From positions 3,397,501-3,461,500 of the forward strand of contig JAGTYA010000026.1 of assembly GCA_024291935.2 (NCBI GenBank): a stretch of 64,000 nt of DNA. Reading direction: 5' to 3'. Shown here one piece after another: positions 22,422 to 31,968 of the stretch. Position 1 is the first letter of the stretch. Each line of letters opens with the position of its first letter. Under the pieces are notes generated by a model. The model was not told where the DNA came from. It made no database searches and worked only from the letters and a program-made list of their open reading frames with translations. The position numbers were made by a program, and so were the translations under genes. This DNA comes from Okapia johnstoni (lineage: Eukaryota; Chordata; Mammalia; Artiodactyla; Giraffidae).

Positions 22422-23225
22422 AAAAGTGGCTTATAATATTTTTTTGACAAGTTGCCATTTTTAGTTTTTTAAGCTGTCGAATTGATCAATTGATCAGTCT
22501 TTTATTTTACAGCCCTCCCATTCTTCAAGATGATAAATTCTCCTAGGGTGGCTTTTTTTTTATTGAAAAAAAAAATCCGAATTTTGTCTGCACTGGGGAT
22601 TTATCTTGGTAGAAGGAGAAAGGTAAGGATGCAATGATCTTTCCCAGTTGTCCTAACCTCAGTGATTGGTTTTTTCCCTCACTGATTTGACACACCATCT
22701 TTATGTTCTAAATTCCCATTTGATCACTAGGATGCTTTTCAGGGCGTCAAGTATCAGAAAATCCAAACAAAGTGTCTTCAAGAATTATAAAAAGAAAGGT
22801 TAGCACGTGTGACGGAGCTCAGAGGTGGAACAAGTGGATTCGGACACTCAGGGACGCTAGTTACTCCTGGCTCTGCTGTCTGCTACACAAATGCCTGTGT
22901 GGTCATGAGACTGCGCAGGGGTCCTTGTACCCGCCCTGCGGGCTCTGAACTACTGACAGAATCCCCCAGCACCCAATTCCTTTGAGGCAGGTCGTATAAT
23001 AATCCGTCTTGTAGGTGAGCTCATCTTCTCAGCACCATGGAGCAGCTAAGCAGCAGAGCCGGGACTCGAACCCGGGCCGTTGGCTCCAGGGGATGCTATG
23101 CCTCTCAGTAGCGCTACTCTCTTTATCCCTATTAAATCATTCTTAGTCATTCTGGCATCCTTGGCCTCTACAAGGTCCCCCGTCATGTGAGAAAGAGGAG
23201 GCAGTCTCTAGTCTTGTCCAATTCT
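22422..23225. other. Intergenic, one probable MIR
   Basis: 22965-23095 resembles a forward MIR ('ggagcagctaagcagcagag', 'ccgggactcgaacccgggcc'). The remainder is AT-rich with homopolymer runs near 22552-22576. No gene is supported. Confidence 0.45.
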
Positions 23226-23440
23226 CTTTCTCTGTGCTCCGTCATGTCTGATTCTTTGCAACCCCACGGGGCTGTAGCCCCCCATGCTCCTCTGTCAAAG
23301 GAATTTTTTCTGGCAAGAATACTAGAGTGGATTGCTGTTTCCTTCTCCAGGGGATCCTCCCGACCCAGGGATCTGACCTGCATCTCGTGTCTCCTGCATT
23401 GGCAGGTGGATTCTTTACCACTGCGTCACTCAGGATGCCC
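23226..23440 (-). mobile_element. Bov-tA SINE
   Basis: Reverse-strand element; the Bov-A tail 'ccgtcatgtctgattctttg' and the head complement 'gcgtcactcaggatgccc' mark its ends. Confidence 0.9.
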
Positions 23441-24707
23441 TTATTGTCTGCCTACTTATGTTCACCTGTATTTCCACAGTTCTCTGGCTTATGGTCTGGG
23501 CTGCAAATGACATCAGTGCGACCAGAGGACAGAAGACTCTGCTTTCTTGCAAGAGGACTCAGTGGCTGGGCCTGGGTCACGTGTCTTTTGGTGAGAGGCA
23601 CTGCAGCCAGTTCCCCAGGTATCATCTGATGCCTCCAAGGACCTCGGGGAATGACTGTGTGATCTGAGTTTTATACCAAGACAAGCTGGTATAAAGCCAA
23701 GTCATCTGAAGCACACAGTCACTTGGGAATAATTACAATAATGACATTGTGACCTTTACCACATGCCAGTAACTTCCAGCCACTTATCACCACTTGTCTC
23801 CTTGGACCCTGCTGCAACTGGCGGGGGAGGCAGTGATGTCAGGGAGACAGGGAGCTGGGGCTCCACTGGGGGGTCGCCAGCTAGAGGGGATAAAGCGGGC
23901 ACCCCCTTCACCCCATCTGAGCTGCCGGCTCTTTGCTGAGAACCTACTGAGTGAAGGCTTGGGTGTGTGGGTGGATGCGTGAGCAGACCACACATCTTAG
24001 AGCACTCAGACCCAAGACGCGTGTGTTCTGCATGTGTAATCAACCCTGCCTGGGGAGGGGACCCTTGGGGTGGCTGGCAGTGATTCAGGGTGTGGGGGGG
24101 CCTCCCTGCGGTCCCTGGCTGGACTTTGCTAGGACTAGGCGCTGTGAAGCGTACCTGCTGGGTCTCCATCACCGCAAGGCCGATGGGCAGAGAGGCCCCC
24201 TGCACGGGACACCTGGGCCTAGCCTTTTATCCTCACAGATAACTAACCTGCTCGCTGGAGGCCGCAGAGAAGAGGAAGCGTGCCTGGTGGGAAGGATAAC
24301 ACAGCAGCAGCGGTCCACTGCGGGTTGTGGGTGGGGTTGTCTGAGCCGGGACTCAGGCCCCCCGGGACCAGGGTGGGCCTTTAGGGAACAAGCTGCCTGG
24401 GGCTGGGTGCCCCTTCTGTTCCTCACAAAGCTGGAACCAGGACCCAGAACCTGGGGGCCCTGCAGAGGGGTTTCTCCATCCAGAAACCCCTCTGGAAGGC
24501 GTAATGGGGACCCAGACTCCCAGTGATGGGCATGTTTTTATTTATAATAATGTTGCTTTGATGCACATATGAGCTGGATACAAACTTATGCCTCTAGCCC
24601 TTGTAACTTATGAAAGCCTACAAAATTCAGATTAGAGAGAAGCCTGAAAAACAATTTAGATTAATTATGTAACTAAATGGTTAATTTAATGTGAAGTACC
24701 AGTGTTA
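23441..24707. other. Intergenic, nothing firmly recognised
   Basis: GC-rich up to about 24530, then AT-rich. Overlapping open frames of 60-190 codons occur on both strands with no family resemblance. Confidence 0.4.
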
Positions 24708-24802
24708 TTGCCTGGAGAATCCCAGGGACGGGGGAGCCTGGTGGGCTGCCGTCTATGGGGTCACACAGAGTCGGACACGACTGAAGCGACTTAGCAGCAG
24801 GA
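24708..24802 (+). mobile_element. Bov-A SINE fragment (3' part)
   Basis: Runs from 'ttgcctggagaatcccaggg' to 'gactgaagcgacttagcagc'. The tRNA-derived head is absent. Confidence 0.88.
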
Positions 24803-26436
24803 TTTTTAAAACTGTACTACAATAATACACAACAGAAAACGCCCCCTTTTCACTCACAGTGTCGTCAACATTACCCCATCTGTCTTGAGAACTCTGTCAT
24901 CTCCCCCAAACAGAACTTGTCCCACGGAACCACACACGTGCTGAAACAGAATTGTCGCCTGTGTCTAGACTGTCACCAGGCAGGTGTGGGACGGGGAGTG
25001 TGGCCCCACCTGGGTGGCCAAATGGCCCACGCTTTTCCGTGACAGCCTTCACTTGATGGGGACCCAGCTCACACAGTGACCCGGCCTCTGTTCCCGTGAC
25101 AACGAACATGGTTGGCACCCACGTGGGACTCTTGCCAGTCTTAACTGTCACTGACTTAGCGAGCTGAGGGCTTCTGAGATGCAAACAGTTTTCAATTGCA
25201 AGTTCTCCTCATAAAAGAGGTTTGCCTTTCAGCAGATGGAGGGTGACTGGTCACTTTTGCGTAAGCACGTGCTACCCTGCGTCAGGATTGCCTGTCTTGG
25301 TTCCAAAATGCAATGCACACAGAAATCCTGTGGTTAGGAGGCAGCCAGCAAGATGACTCAGAGTAGTTATCATGGAAATAAAAATACAAAACCGAGAAAT
25401 GTGTGGAGCGCCTGTGGTTTCTAAGCACCCCGAGCCAGGTCTGTAGCAGGGCTGGGCTGCTGAAGGGGGCGGGTCGGCAGGGCCAGGGCTCTCCTGAGAG
25501 CTGCAGGGCTGCACTGGGGGAGGCAGGAGGTGCTCGTGAGGTCGTGTCCAGGGAGCTGCTGCTGTTACGTGGGACAGCGCGCCCCAGGAAGGGGGCCTGG
25601 GTGGGGCCCGAGGGTGGCCCACTCAACTGTGATGCCAGGCACAGATATGGGCACACACCTCTCAGGTGGAGTCTGAGGTGTGTCGTGGGCAGGCTGGCCC
25701 CGTGGTGCCTACGTCCTAATCCCAGGAACCTGTGACCCGCCCCCTTGCATGGCAGGGTCAGCACAGGGCCTTGAGTCTGGGGACCTTGAGAAGGGGACGG
25801 GGAGGGGCCAGGGAGGGGGAGAGGCGAGGCCAAGGTGCTCCCTCGGGGCTGGGGGTGCTCAGAGGGAGAGGGCGGTAGGCCGGGGGGGCTCCGCTCTGCG
25901 GTGTGGTTTCGGGGTGGCTGTGGGGGTGCCAAGGAGGAAGGGGAGCAGATGGGAGCCAGTGGCAAGATGGATGAGGGACTGTCAACCCCCTACCCCCTAG
26001 GAAAGAGTCTGGAGGGCATGAGGACCCTGGGTGGGCACCGACAGCTGTGTGCACCCAGAAGCAGGGCCGGGGGCTGGGAAGTGGGAAGCCGGGAAACCTG
26101 TGGGCCAGAAGTGGGTGACCCTTCATCTCAGGAGACACTTGTTCAACACGCCTTCCCTGCCGGCAAATCTCCGGCAGAGCACACACACTCGGACCCTTCT
26201 TTCCCTCCTCAGGGGAAAAGGACTGAGAGCAAAAGGTGCCTCTTCTGCTTTCAAGTCAACCTTACGTCTCGTGTGCATTTATCGGAAAAATTTCATGACT
26301 GACTTTTCACAAAGCTGCCAGAAATCCTCGTTGAAACTGCAGTAGCTCCATCAGGTGGGGTGTCGCTGACTGGTCCCCAGGTCCCGGTTCTGATTAACCA
26401 TGTGTCTCAGGAGGGGTAGTGAGAAGACCCAGGACA
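24803..26436. other. Intergenic, GC-rich, no gene supported
   Basis: Long GC-rich stretch, especially 25400-26130, with overlapping frames of up to about 227 codons rich in Pro, Ser and Gly. There are no splice-bounded conserved exons and no recognisable repeat. Confidence 0.4.
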
Positions 26437-26530
26437 GGACTCCCCTGGCGGTCCAGCGGCTAGGACTGTGCTTCCACTGCAGGAGACACGGGTTTGATCC
26501 CTGGCTGGGGAACTAGGAGCCCTCTGTGCA
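26437..26530 (+). mobile_element. CHRL-type short SINE
   Basis: 'gactcccctggcggtccagc', 'gcttccactgcaggagacac' and 'gggtttgatccctggctggg' occur in order. Short CHR-like SINE, truncated at its 3' end. Confidence 0.75.
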
Positions 26531-26814
26531 CAACAAGGTCAAGTGTCTGAGACCGTGAGAGCGGAACAGCGTCTGACAGCCCTCCGGGCACTGGGTGACG
26601 TCAGTTTGTCTTCAATGTAAGGACAACACTGCAGATGCCGACAAGTACTTCCTATTTACTTAATGGCCTCTTCTGTGAGTGGTGGAGCGTAAGGGGGAGA
26701 GCTCCGGGCGCCCCACCACAGTCCCTGACACCCAGGGCTGTATCTGGTGGCCACCTGAAAGCCACACCCCAGAAGCGGGGACACGGACAGCACACACGAA
26801 GACTGCACTATCCA

Positions 26815-27067
26815 GAGAGCTGCCCTCCGACGCTGGCTGTATACCTTCCACCCCGGGGCCCATAGAGAGCTGCCTCCGACGCTGGCTGTATACCTTCCAC
26901 CCTGGGGCCCATAGAGAGCTGCCCTCCGATGCTGGCTGTTTACCTTCCATCCTGGGGCCCGCACTGTCCAGAGAGCTGCCCTCTGACGCTGGCTGTATAC
27001 CTTCCACCCTGGGGCCCATAGAGAGCTGCCCTCTGACGCTGTGTACCTTCCACCCCGGGGCCTGTAC
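26815..27067. repeat. Minisatellite, five copies of a ~50-bp unit
   Basis: The unit begins 'gagagctgccctccgacgct' and continues to 'accttccaccctggggccca'. Copies start at 26815, 26865, 26914, 26971 and 27021 (spacings 50, 49, 57, 50). The third unit carries a longer end, gcactgtcca, which resembles the sequence just left of the array. An open frame crosses the array on both strands; I see this as a by-product of the repeat, not a gene. Confidence 0.95.
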
Positions 27068-28389
27068 AGGCCCTGCTGCTTCCTCTGTACACTTGCACCG
27101 TCCTTTCGTGTCTCCACGCTGGGGAAGTTCAGTGCCGCCTGCCTGCGCAGTCTCACCTCAGCGCCTGGGGGGCGGCTACGGTGGAAGCCTTCTGACCACT
27201 GATGGTGGGACACAAGGATGCTTCCACCCGGCCTTGAGCCCCCCCTTCTGGGGGCAGTGTATTCTGCAGGTTCACCTGCCACCAGGCTCTGTGGCTTTGC
27301 CCCAGTGGCCCACAGGCGCCAGGGCAGGCCACCTCCAGGTCCTGGGGAGTCCGACAGCGGAGCCTGTAGGAGGCACCTCTGCTCCAAATGCAGACCTGTG
27401 CCTCGGGTGGTGTGATCAAGTCACGCGACAGGTCTGCCGAGGCTGTTCCAACTGCCTCACCGTGAGGGGCAGGAGGGCAGTCCCGGGGTGCGTCTGGGGG
27501 GCCAGTGGCAGTGCCGGGCCCAGGCAATGGGAAGTTCTGAGTGCTGTAAGCACGTGTTGTCCAAATGTCCGTGAGAACACCCGGAGTGACGGAGGGGTGG
27601 TTCCTCCCTGGTGGGAGGACCACGCGGGGATGCAGGCCGGGTCTCAGGATGTTCAGTATCCTCACCCGTCGGTAGTAGCATCTGCCATAAACCACAGGGA
27701 TGGGCACCATCTCGTAGTCTGCCTCTGGTCAAGACACGCGGACACATTTCCCAGACCACCCATTTCCCAAGGCAACCCACGAGCCAAGCCCCACCTTTAT
27801 TGGTGGTGATGATGTTACTATTACACACAGACTCGCCCTGACCCAAAGCCTCTTCAGCACCTCACCCCGGGCCAGGCCATATGACTCTGGGACTGAATGG
27901 GCTCAGCTCCCAAACTCATGATGCCTGGTTAACACCCACGTTCCCAGCCAGGCTTTCGGAGTCAACCGAGCAGGGCCACGTCTGCCTTGTGTGCTGCCAG
28001 GGCTCAGCTCCGAGCAGTGCCCGATACAGTCAGGATCTGCTGAAGGCTGGGCCCCCCGCCGGGCAGGGAGTGGTCACAGCTAGGAGGCCCGAGGCTGGGC
28101 CCACAGTGGGTGAGGGCTGCGCTCCGCAGACCACAGCTCACGCGGTAAACACTCCCCTTGGTTGTGGTCCCGGGAGCGGGTAGGAAACACAGGCACTCCT
28201 CGCAGGTTGGGCCTGTGATAACCTTCAAGGGACACTGAAGCTGGCTACAGTGGGACTACTGAGGATACGTAAAATAAAATCACCACCAGTGGGGAGAGGA
28301 AATTCTTTGTCACGTGGAGGTTTCCTCTGTAAAGGCACTTGCTTCAACAGGATTACCTTAGAAGCAGGAAGAAAAGCTGCTTCTTAGAA
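27068..28389. other. Region downstream of FADD, no gene supported
   Basis: GC-rich to about 28200 and unassigned. A reverse-strand AATAAA (TTTATT at 27796-27801) is the nearest canonical poly(A) signal that I found downstream of the FADD stop on the gene's strand. At ~1.3 kb from the stop it is only a candidate end of the FADD transcript. Confidence 0.35.
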
Positions 28390-28478
28390 TGAGAAGATTC
28401 AGTGTACACCCATGGTAGATTCATGTCAATGTATGGCAAAACAAGTACAACATTGTAAAATTGAAGAAAACAAAAAAA
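28390..28478 (+). mobile_element. L1-type 3' tail fragment
   Basis: 'gtacacccatggtagattca', 'tgtcaatgtatggcaaaaca' and 'acaacattgtaaaattgaag' with an A-rich end resemble a ruminant L1 3' terminus. Confidence 0.6.
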
Positions 28479-29090
28479 GGATTCATCTCCCTTGCTACTT
28501 CTGTTATCAGAAAAAGTGATTTTTAGCAATCCATCATGGAACTGGAGTCATGATTCGTCTGAGAACCAGCACGTGCCGAGCGCTCGCTGCCTGGCCCCAC
28601 GGCAGGAGGCTTGCTCCCCCGAGCGCTGAGAGCCTGGGCCACCTTCCCCCGCCACCCACCCTGGGAGACGGTCTGCACTGCCAGCCTCCAAGCCTTTGGC
28701 AACCGCGGGGGCAGGAGAACGAGCCAGGGGTTCCAAGCGTGGGCTCCGGAGCCGGAGAGCATTGGACCCCAGCCCAGCGCCCCCACCACGACGACCTCCA
28801 GCTCCTCGACGCTGCACGTCCTCTCATGTCCAGCAGCACCGGTGACAGCACCAAGTTTCACAGACCCCTCCTTTGTACCAGAAGCAGTACCACACGCCCT
28901 CCCAGAGGAACTCTTTAACGGGGACGACGGCATCGCCCTCCTGGGGCGACCACGGTGGCCCCCCGCCCACCTGGCACAGAGGAGCGCGGGCCCACAGCCA
29001 CATTCCTGAGTCTTCATGGGGCTGGCACGGACGGGACGTGGTCAGGACTGTGCAATCGCCCTTGGTCCCCGCAGAAGAGCCGCCGGGTTG
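28479..29090 (-). other. FADD: Probable FADD 3' UTR
   Basis: This follows directly downstream of the FADD stop codon on the minus strand, without a splice signal or repeat interruption. It is GC-rich near the stop. No AATAAA or ATTAAA was found on the gene's strand within it, so the real transcript end must lie further on or use a non-canonical signal. The extent is an inference. Confidence 0.5.
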
Positions 29091-29434
29091 TCAGGAGGCT
29101 CCCGGGGCGGCGAAGCCCGAGTCCCAGGACATAACTGACCTGGGGTCGGCGCTCCTGCTCCGGCAGGCCTGGGCCTGCTGGTCTTCCTCGATGAGGTCGG
29201 CCACCACGTTCAGCTGGCAGCCCCGGAGCGCCTCCACCAGGCGGGACACAGCCGCGTCCCCCTGCGCGCTGCTCTTCCAGACCCTCAGCAGCTCCCTCAC
29301 CTGCTCTGCCAGGCTTCGGGGGTACTTCTCTTCGATGGCTTCGATCTTGACGTCAGACACTCTGAGGTGACGAGCCAGCCTCTTCCAGTCCTTCCCCACA
29401 TTGTCACAGATGATCTCAATCGCCGCCCGCAGGT
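29091..29434 (-). CDS. FADD: FADD coding exon 2 (death domain)
   Basis: FADD is the cytosolic adaptor that binds the death domains of FAS/TRAIL receptors or TRADD through its own death domain and recruits caspase-8/10. The exon starts after a clean acceptor (cccccaccag) at 29435-29436. It enters in phase (its first two bases complete a codon begun by G at 31220) and runs 113 residues to TGA at 29091-29093. It encodes DLRAAIEIICDNVGKDWKRL, closely like the human DD start, then conserved blocks VSDVKIEAIEEKYPR, AEQVRELLRVWK and LNVVADLIEE. The C-terminal tail ends SWDSGFAAPGAS. The residue after the serine corresponding to human Ser194 is Val, not Pro. Sequence and gene order make the identification secure. 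Confidence 0.97.
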
Positions 29435-29744
29435 CTGGTGGGGGAAAAGGACAGAGTGGCTAACCAGTGCTCTGGTGAGCTGTTTAGAAAACAGGTAACT
29501 GCTCACTAGTTGATGGGCCTCCTGGTGCTGACCCAGGTGCTGGGGACCTGAAAGGACCTTCCACAGAGGCGGACACTACCCCGCAGCAGAAGGTCCAGGG
29601 AGGGCACAGAAAGCTCCATGCTGCCCCAGCCAGCCACACCCTGAAACACTACCCACGAGATGCGGCCTGCTCTGAAGACTTACTGGTTGGGGTGTGTTGT
29701 AATGGAGACGCCCACTCAGGACACAGTAGAGTTGCGCCTCCATC

Positions 29745-30165
29745 CCACCCTGTGATGGGGTTGAACAGGGGGCCCTAAAAGGTACATGTATGTCAAATCT
29801 CTGGAGCTGTGAATGGGAACTTACTTGGAAAAGGATCTTTGCAGATGTGAGTAAGCTGAGGATCTTGAGATGAGGGGATCATTTTAGATTATTCAGGTGG
29901 GCCCTAAATTCACTGACAAGACCATGTGCCACAGAGGCAGAGACTGGAGGGGTGTGGCCACAAGCCAAGCAATGCATGGAGTCCCCGGAAACCAGAAGAG
30001 GGAGGAAGGACCCTCCCCTAGAGCTCTCAGAGGGAGCATGGCCTACTGACACCCGGATCTGACTACCGGCCCAAGAAATGTAAGCATCAGATTCTGTTGC
30101 TTTAAGCCACTGAGATACAGTCATTTGTATGGCAGCCCTAAACAGCCCGCTTGTTACTCTGGTAG
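29745..30165 (+). mobile_element. Old LTR-like (MaLR/MLT-like) repeat in FADD intron
   Basis: Contains 'ggatctttgcagatgtgagt', 'gtgggccctaaattcactga', 'cagaggcagagactggaggg' and 'tgttgctttaagccactgag'. Same old family as at 3230 and 8006; antisense to FADD. Confidence 0.55.
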
Positions 30166-30394
30166 ATGTCCCGACTGACACGAGTCTTCAGTCTCTGGCT
30201 ATTATGTCCTCATCTGCTGAGAAGTCACTCCTGAGATCAGACTACAGACAACAAAAGGCGGGTAGAGAGTAAGGACAAAACGTTTCTTGGAAGCAAAGCT
30301 TCATCTCCAGCCACAAACCCCTGATACGCTGTCAGCCTGTGTGCCAACTCCTCCAGCTCCGCGAGGTGGGCACCTGTGTTACTGACCACTGGTA

Positions 30395-30510
30395 GAAAGG
30401 AGGAAATGGACGCCCAGGGAAGGTAAGGGCAAGTCACTTCCTGAGGTCACACAGACAGTCACAGACCACCAGAGCCAGTACGAGTCCGCTCTTAACCCTT
30501 ATACAAAAGC
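30395..30510 (+). mobile_element. MIR SINE
   Basis: 'gcaagtcacttcctgaggtc' and 'acacagacagtcacag' in forward MIR order; antisense to FADD. Confidence 0.55.
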
Positions 30511-30892
30511 AGCGCCTGATCAACCCGTCCTTCCTGCTGAGGCTCTTCTGGAGTTCGTTCACCCCTGTCCCGCCCGGAAGGTCAGCAACGTCTTCTTCTG
30601 TCCAATAACTTCTAATTTACCCGGAGGGAGAGGGGTGGAGGAGAAAGCACTGAGGCTGGATGGCTGGATGGGGCGGGGGGCGGTGGCTGTCCACGCCCCG
30701 CAACTTAGGTTAGGTTAACTTCTCTGAGCTTTGGTTCTCAAGTCCGCAAAGCGGGCACGTTCCCGTCTCCCGGGGCTGTTTAGGGAAAACCCACGGAAAC
30801 CGAACCCGGAAAAGGCTGGGCTCCTATAAGATCGACAGCTGACCCCGCCAACCCCCCCAGGGTCCCCAGGCCCTCCCATCCGCGCCGCTCGT

Positions 30893-31235
30893 CCCCGGCC
30901 CCGGTCCCGCCCTCACCCTCGCTCCTCCGGCCCCCCGCCCGGTCCCCCGGCCCCGGTCCCGCCCTCACCTCGCTCCTCCGGCCCCCCCGCCCGGTCCCCA
31001 GGCCCCGGTCCCGCCCTCACCTCGCTCCTCCGGCCCCCCGCCCGGTCCCCAGGCCCCGGTCCCGCCCTCACCTCGCTCCTCCGGCCCCCCGCCCGGTCCC
31101 CCCGGCCCCCCGGTCCCCCGGCCCGGTCCCGCCCTCACCTCGCTCCTCCGGCCCCCGGCCCGGTCCCCAGGCCCCCCCCTCCCCCCCGCCCGGTCCCCCG
31201 GCCCCGGTCCCGCCCTCACCTCGCTCCTCCGGCGC
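30893..31235 (-). repeat. Minisatellite repeating the FADD exon-1 splice-donor context
   Basis: On the gene strand each unit reads GGAGGAGCGAG followed by GTGAGGGCGGG, then a G/C-rich filler. The word cctcac (donor complement) begins at 30911, 30963, 31015, 31066, 31133 and 31214, so spacings are 52, 52, 51, 67 and 81 bp. The copy at 31214-31219 is the real exon-1 donor. The other five lie inside intron 1; the outermost (30911) has one extra base between GAG and GTGAGG. On the sense strand the filler is runs of three to seven G, compatible with G-quadruplex formation. Confidence 0.95.
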
Positions 31236-31507
31236 CGCCCCGCCCGCCGCGCCCCTTTCGAAGTCGTCCAGGAGGTTCAGGAGGTCCTCGCGCCGCGCAG
31301 GGAGCCGAGCAGCTCGCGCAGCAGCACGGTGTGCTCGGCGCTCAGCTCGTTCTGCTCCAGCAGCACGGCGAAGAGGTCCAGGCCGCTCTGCGCGAGCTCC
31401 AGCTTCCTCTTGCTAACGCGGTCCCGGCACAGGAACTTGACCTGGGTCAGCTCGCTGCTCGACAGCCCGGCCGACACCGAGTGCAGCAGCACCAGGAACG
31501 GGTCCAT
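31220..31507 (-). CDS. FADD: FADD coding exon 1 (death-effector domain), frameshifted as written
   Basis: Starts at ATG 31505-31507. The first 71 residues begin MDPFLVLLHSVSAGLSSSEL and follow human FADD without gaps: DED helices with KFLCRDRVSKRKLE, SGLDLFAVLLEQ and LLRELLGSLR. After Arg71 (codon 31295-31297) the frame goes wrong and stops at 31277-31279. The expected protein continues in another frame as EDLLNLLDDFERGAAGGAAP up to the donor at 31219-31218 and then joins exon 2 in phase. Dropping two bases in the ctgcgcggcgcg block (about 31288-31297) gives a 209-residue total; human is 208. A missing single base would give 210. Either this assembly has an error in GC-rich DNA or the allele is truncated at 76 residues, before the RxDL motif. 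Gene identity is not in doubt. Confidence 0.95.
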
Positions 31508-31700
31508 GGCGGCGGGCGCGGCGGGGCCCGTCTCAGCCTAGTGGCGGCGGACGCCGCTTCGCGAGCCCGATGTCCCGTCACCGGAAGTATCCCCCGGGCC
31601 GGCCCCTCTCGCGATAACTCCCAGGACTCGCGCATGCGCTGCAAGAATCCAGAACGCAGTCGGCCTCCGTTTCCTGCGGAACGTTGCGCTGCGGGTGCTC
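31508..31700 (-). promoter_or_regulatory. FADD: FADD CpG-rich promoter / 5' UTR
   Basis: GC- and CpG-rich sequence immediately upstream of the ATG, with no TATA box. I see an ETS-type core CCGGAAGT (31581-31588), TCTCGCGA (31607-31614), which is the core of a motif common in TATA-less promoters, and a perfect NRF1-type palindrome GCGCATGCGC (31630-31639). Together they suggest a housekeeping-type promoter with the start site between about 31520 and 31650. The transcription start itself cannot be read from sequence. Confidence 0.75.
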
Positions 31701-31751
31701 ATAATAATAAGTGAATTTATTTATTAGCATTTGTGACAATGCGTGTCCTTT

Positions 31752-31968
31752 GGGCTTCCCTGGTGGCTCAGTGGTAAAGAATCGGCCTGCCAGTGTTGGC
31801 GAGTCGGGTTCGACCCCTGGGTCGGGAAGATCCCCTGGAGAAGGACATGGCAGCCCACTCCGGTGTTCTTGCCTGGGAAATCCCGTGGACAGAGGAGCTT
31901 GGGGGGCGGGTCACGGTCCGTGTGGTCCCAAAAGAGTCAGGCAGGACTTAGCGACGAAGCAACAAGTG
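31752..31968 (+). mobile_element. Bov-tA SINE upstream of FADD
   Basis: Complete forward element from 'gggcttccctggtggctcag' to 'aggacttagcgacgaagcaa'. It begins only about 110 bp beyond the NRF1 motif and marks the upstream limit of the unique promoter sequence. Confidence 0.93.

Larger units (their letters stand above)
29435..31219 (-). other. FADD: FADD intron 1 (1,785 bp)
   Basis: It runs from the donor GTGAGG (31219 downward) to the acceptor CAG ending at 29435. It contains an old LTR-like repeat (29745-30165), a probable forward MIR (30395-30510), a probable reverse MIR (30700-30782) and, at its 5' end, the donor-containing minisatellite (30893-31235). Introns of FADD in other mammals also split the DED from the DD, so the position is normal. 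Confidence 0.9.

Noticed and set aside
25282..25965. 227-codon Pro/Ser-rich frame on the minus strand
   Set aside because: It lies in high-GC DNA with overlapping frames on both strands and has no recognisable family. A gene between FADD and PPFIA1 is not expected here.
26679..27809. 376-codon open frame on the plus strand and a 243-codon frame on the minus strand
   Set aside because: Both run through the 50-bp minisatellite and GC-rich DNA. There is no conserved domain and no splice context, and they overlap each other in opposite directions.
1..28000. Expected exons of PPFIA1, the next gene in the human order
   Set aside because: I recognised no liprin-alpha coding exon on either strand. 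In human the gap after FADD is larger than the space available here, so it is probably outside the window.
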